A stretch of 23,244 nucleotides of DNA from Schizophyllum amplum (taxonomy: Eukaryota; Basidiomycota; Agaricomycetes; Agaricales; Schizophyllaceae): the NCBI GenBank assembly GCA_007026445.1, contig VDMD01000247.1:1-23244 (forward strand), written 5' to 3'. How positions within the stretch are numbered: the first letter of the stretch is position 1; every line of letters starts with the position of its first letter. A model generated the notes under the pieces. The model did no database searches. It saw only the letters and a list, made by a program, of their open reading frames with translations, and was not told the DNA's origin. Below, piece after piece: positions 20,068-23,244 of this stretch. Made by a program: the position numbers and the translations under genes.

Positions 20068-21249
20068 GGTGGTTGGAGGCAAGAGGAGCTGCGAGGTCCG
20101 TGGCACACGGCGCTTGTCACCCCGCATACTTATCACGGGTGACGGAAACAACACTCACGTGGGCGCGGATCATGAAGCAGATCAATTGAATGGATGAATG
20201 ACGTGGGAAGAGTCCACTAATCTTGTCTTCGTTTACTCAAAGTTCAACTTGCTCTTGCCGCTCATATGTCTGCCTGCTCGTTTGCGAGCGAGCTCTGCGT
20301 GAAGTCAGCTAAATTTGAGGTCTAATCACTACCGGTCAATCTTTGGGGCCTTGCGGTCAGGCCTAGCATTCACAATGCACACATAGGGCCGGATGGAAGA
20401 ATCGTCCGTTCGGTCTACCGTATGTGGAGGACGGCGGAAGATACTAGCGTCTATTAGGTGGTTAACTCTGCGCTAACCTGCTAGGGAGACCTACTTACTG
20501 ACACAACATCGCGTTGTTTGCCCAACTGAGCCCAACTGCCACTTGAACTGGTGACGACTGACGACCTTCGGTGACGGCACGGCAACAACACCATTCAGTG
20601 AGTCGTCGTCGCCCATGATCAATGACAACATGGAATATTCCCCAGACGGCGCCGAAACGCGTCTACGGCGAAATTGCCGAGCGTGCTGGTGACCGAATGT
20701 TGCGTCGCCGTCTTTCTGCAGAATCAGGCAGAATCGTCATGCGGTTTTTGCTTCGCGGGCGTCGGACAAGGGCAAAGTATTCAGAGGTAAAATTGTGGGC
20801 GCGCATCTATGGGATGATCTCGGAGGCAGCAACCTCCGCAAAGCAGGCAGCCTGTGGATGTAAGTACAGGACTAGTTGTGACCGGGGTACCCTGGGGTAC
20901 CCCCTGGCTGCCCCTGGGTACCCTTGAACTTCGGCCTTCTCGACGTCGGTTATTCCCGCCATTTGGAATTCGCACACACGGCCCGTCGCCACGAGATGGC
21001 ATCAGGCCAATCACCGTTCTACAGTCGCCACGAGCGCTTGCGACCGGCGACGATCATATTCCAAGTCCTCGGTCTGCTCCTCGTCTAAGTACTTTAGCGC
21101 GCGGGCGTGCCTTCTGTTCTGCTTTCCATCGTCGTTCGATGATGAGACTGCTCTGACCCCGTCGTTCACGCCACTCATTTCCTCGTCCACCAAGGACGCG
21201 ACGCGATCGACCCACCTGCAAGCGGTGTACGCCAGTCCTCCCGTCGGCC
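20068..21249. other. Divergent intergenic region
   Basis: These 1.2 kb separate E1 alpha (minus) and the membrane-protein gene (plus), so both promoters should lie here. Short ORFs exist on both strands, but none shows a recognisable family or convincing splice pattern. An ACGCGT word near 20656 and a cluster of GGTACC palindromes at 20884-20923 are the only notable motifs. Confidence 0.45.
20884..20923. repeat. Cluster of three GGTACC palindromes
   Basis: GGTACC occurs at 20886-20891, 20896-20901 and 20917-20922, embedded in G runs on the left and C runs on the right (GGGGTACCCTGGGGTACCCC at the first two). The result is a short self-complementary, locally tandem 10-bp pattern in an otherwise featureless intergenic region. 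Confidence 0.6.
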
Positions 21250-23019
21250 ATGCTTTACGCAACACTCGCAGCTAGCACTCTCTTTCTCGTATCCCGTCTC
21301 TCCACCCGTCACGGACGCCACACTCCTTTTCTTTCAATTTCACCACCGTCCGCGAGTGCGAGCCAGTCTCGCTCACCTTTCCCGATGTCGGCACAGACGA
21401 GGTCGCCGTACCAACGCGTCTGACGCTGCTCCCCGTCAACGCTACCCCGACGGTCATCGACCTGCCCAATGTCGCGGACAATTTTGGAAGGCATCAACGT
21501 CAACTTTCTCCCACTCGCAGAGGGCACGCAGTTCATCGCGTCTCTGGACGACGACAATGGAGACGCAGTCGCATACGTCACCGAGGTCCTCACCGTTCAG
21601 TCCTCCAACTCGAGCGATGGCGGCTGCGTACCGGCTGCGGTGGACCCGGTCTACACATTCGATACAGCGGTAACGCAGTGCGGGGACTACAGTGTTTCTT
21701 ACAACTCGTCTACCGAAGCGCCTACGCTTCGTGTCGCGAGCATGAGCTACACGACGTACGCTCTCAATGAGACGAGCTCGACGGATGAAATGGCTACATT
21801 CATTGCCGCGATTCCACAAGGCGCACAGGTCGTGTTCATCGCGAACAACAGCCTTGGCCAGGCGCAGACTTCTCCCTTGCTCACAGGTACGTGAGGAATA
21901 TGAGTGTTCAAACTTCAATGCTTATATCCTCTTAGTTCTTGGGGACTCGACCACTGATCCCAGCTGCCTACCGAGCATAACAACAGGCGGGGAATCAGAC
22001 GGGGAATCAGAGGATACCGAACCGGAGCCATCCCTCTCCCGGTGAGTGAACTTGACTTTACAGGCGGTCCCATCTCATACGCTACAGGGGAGCCATCATA
22101 GGTCTCGCCGTCGGCGGCGTAATCATTGTCCTTGTCGCCATACTCATGGTCATCTACTTCGTCCGTGAGCGGCGACTCCGCCAGAAGCCCGAGACCCGGC
22201 GCCGCGCCCAGTCCGTCTTGGACGCCTCAGGCTTCTACGAGCGTCCCAACGCCTCCGACCTCAACTCGTCCACGGCAAACCTCACGCGCAATATGACCCA
22301 GCGGTCCCAAGGACGCGCGATATCAACCTCCACGGCACGGCCCTCAATGCCGCCGACGCCAGACACCGCGCCCCGCGAGTCGTACATCCCTTACGTCCTC
22401 CCGCCCATGCCGCCCACACCGCCCGAGGAGTCGCCCGCCTCGCCGAACTCGCCGATGAAGGTCTACCCCGTCAAGCACAACTCCGAGTTCCTCACCGGCA
22501 ACGAGGCCTTCGTCATGAACCCGTCCTACGCATACAACAGCCCGCCCGCGTCCCCCCATCCCAGCATGGGCAGCGAGTTCCGCATGGCGCCGCCACTACC
22601 GCGCTCCCCGCTCGCCACCGAACACGCCCCATCGCCGACGCCCAGCACGCTCCGCCGTAACTCGATGCACTCCCTCGACATCGAGACCATGCTCAACATG
22701 GCGTCCTCACTGCCGGAGGAGCGCGTCTCGCAGGACGACTCGGACAGCCAGCTAGCGTCGTGCGCCCCTCGCCCCGCCGGCACCCGCGACGAGGACGCCG
22801 CCAGCGCCGCGCCGGGAACACAACCGCGCGCCGTCGGACGTTCCGCGCGACCCTTACGCGAGCGGCTTGAGCGCGTTCGACTTCGCGAACTCGCGGCCGC
22901 CCAGTTTTGCGAGCCTCGCGAGCCGGCGGTTGCAGCAGCACCAGCGCACGCCCAGCTCGGTGAGCCGCGGGGACTCCGTGTTGGATGCCGGGATGCTTTT
23001 GCCCCCTCGCGCGTTCTAG
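21250..23019 (+). CDS. Single-pass membrane protein with beta-rich ectodomain
   Basis: This resembles a family of basidiomycete surface proteins with a signal peptide, two repeated beta-rich extracellular segments, one transmembrane helix and a Pro/Ser-rich cytosolic tail; its function is unknown. Exons inferred: 21250-21886, 21936-22041 and 22088-23019. The signal-like start is MLYATLAASTLFLVS. The first ectodomain segment reads VRECEPVSLTFPDVG and LTLLPVNATPTVIDLPNVAD; the second has VTQCGDYSVSYNSSTEAPTL. Several N-glycosylation sequons occur. The membrane helix IIGLAVGGVIIVLVAILMVI is followed by the basic stop-transfer RERRLRQK. Frame breaks are apparent between the signal peptide and VRECEP (about 21290-21340), at the T run 21481-21486, and near 22751-22765. 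After the last shift the tail reads naturally (DPYASGLSAFDFANSRPPSF) to TAG at 23017-23019; without it the frame would run to 23153. Confidence 0.65.
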
Positions 23020-23244
23020 CGGCGCCCGAGGGCTTCGCGTCCCTGTTCGCGTTCGTGAGCTCCGACCTCCGTATTGTCTGTCTGTCGTCTGCCTTGCCTC
23101 ATTCATGGACACTTTCTGCCTCCCCTTTCGTCCTCCACCCCAGTCTTCGATGATCGCAGCAGGCTGTCGTCGTGCACATATCGTATCATCATGCTTCATG
23201 ACCCCTGTCCATGCATCTAAGACTGGTGCAGTTGACCTGCCTCA
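23020..23244. other. Right edge, 3' region of the membrane-protein gene
   Basis: This contains the presumed 3' untranslated region. The plus-strand frame that stays open to 23153 is rich in Arg, Ala and Pro and looks like an out-of-frame extension rather than a real C-terminus. Confidence 0.4.

Noticed and set aside
23020..23153. Extension of the membrane-protein reading frame
   Set aside because: The frame is Arg/Ala-rich from about 22765 onward, while the neighbouring frame reads as natural tail and stops at 23019; a single-base break explains this better.

Overview
The window looks like nuclear DNA of a filamentous basidiomycete, probably an Agaricomycete and perhaps a wood-decay polypore. 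The evidence is dense genes split by many 45-60 bp GT-AG introns, TATA boxes shortly upstream of several ATGs, a tandem pair of secreted GH131 beta-glucanase genes, and a typically fungal gene set. No prokaryotic operon, CRISPR array, rRNA or tRNA was found. All gene models were built by hand from splice signals and conserved motifs.

Layout. 1-1460: no firm gene; a possible decayed ORF at the left edge and a palindromic, MITE-like element near 761-1150. 1468-2899 (+): PCL/Pho80-type cyclin with a 21-bp-periodic repeat tail. 3598-5564 (-): GH131 enzyme with a Ser/Ala/Thr-rich stalk and a C-terminal six-cysteine module. 5976-7019 (-): short GH131 paralogue with the same first introns. 7954-9142 (-): mitochondrial K+/H+ exchange-related membrane protein. 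9464-13765 (-): complete SMC6 in 19 exons. 14239-15188 (+): GNAT-type acetyltransferase, divergent from SMC6. 15707-17451 (+): EAF3/MRG15 chromatin reader. 18003-20067 (-): branched-chain 2-oxoacid dehydrogenase E1 alpha, convergent with EAF3. 21250-23019 (+): single-pass membrane protein with an extracellular beta-rich part.

The genes are mostly unrelated housekeeping functions (cell-cycle control, genome stability, chromatin acetylation, mitochondrial metabolism), plus a local duplication for plant-wall glucan degradation. I see no multi-gene defence, biosynthetic or mobile system.

The most striking feature is the distribution of frame breaks. Single-base indels, several in short homopolymer runs, interrupt both GH131 genes, the E1 alpha gene and the membrane-protein gene, although conserved motifs and splice sites are preserved. 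The block from 7.95 to 17.45 kb (SMC6, EAF3, the exchange-related gene and the acetyltransferase) reads cleanly. Local consensus errors are the simplest explanation; recent gene decay is the alternative.
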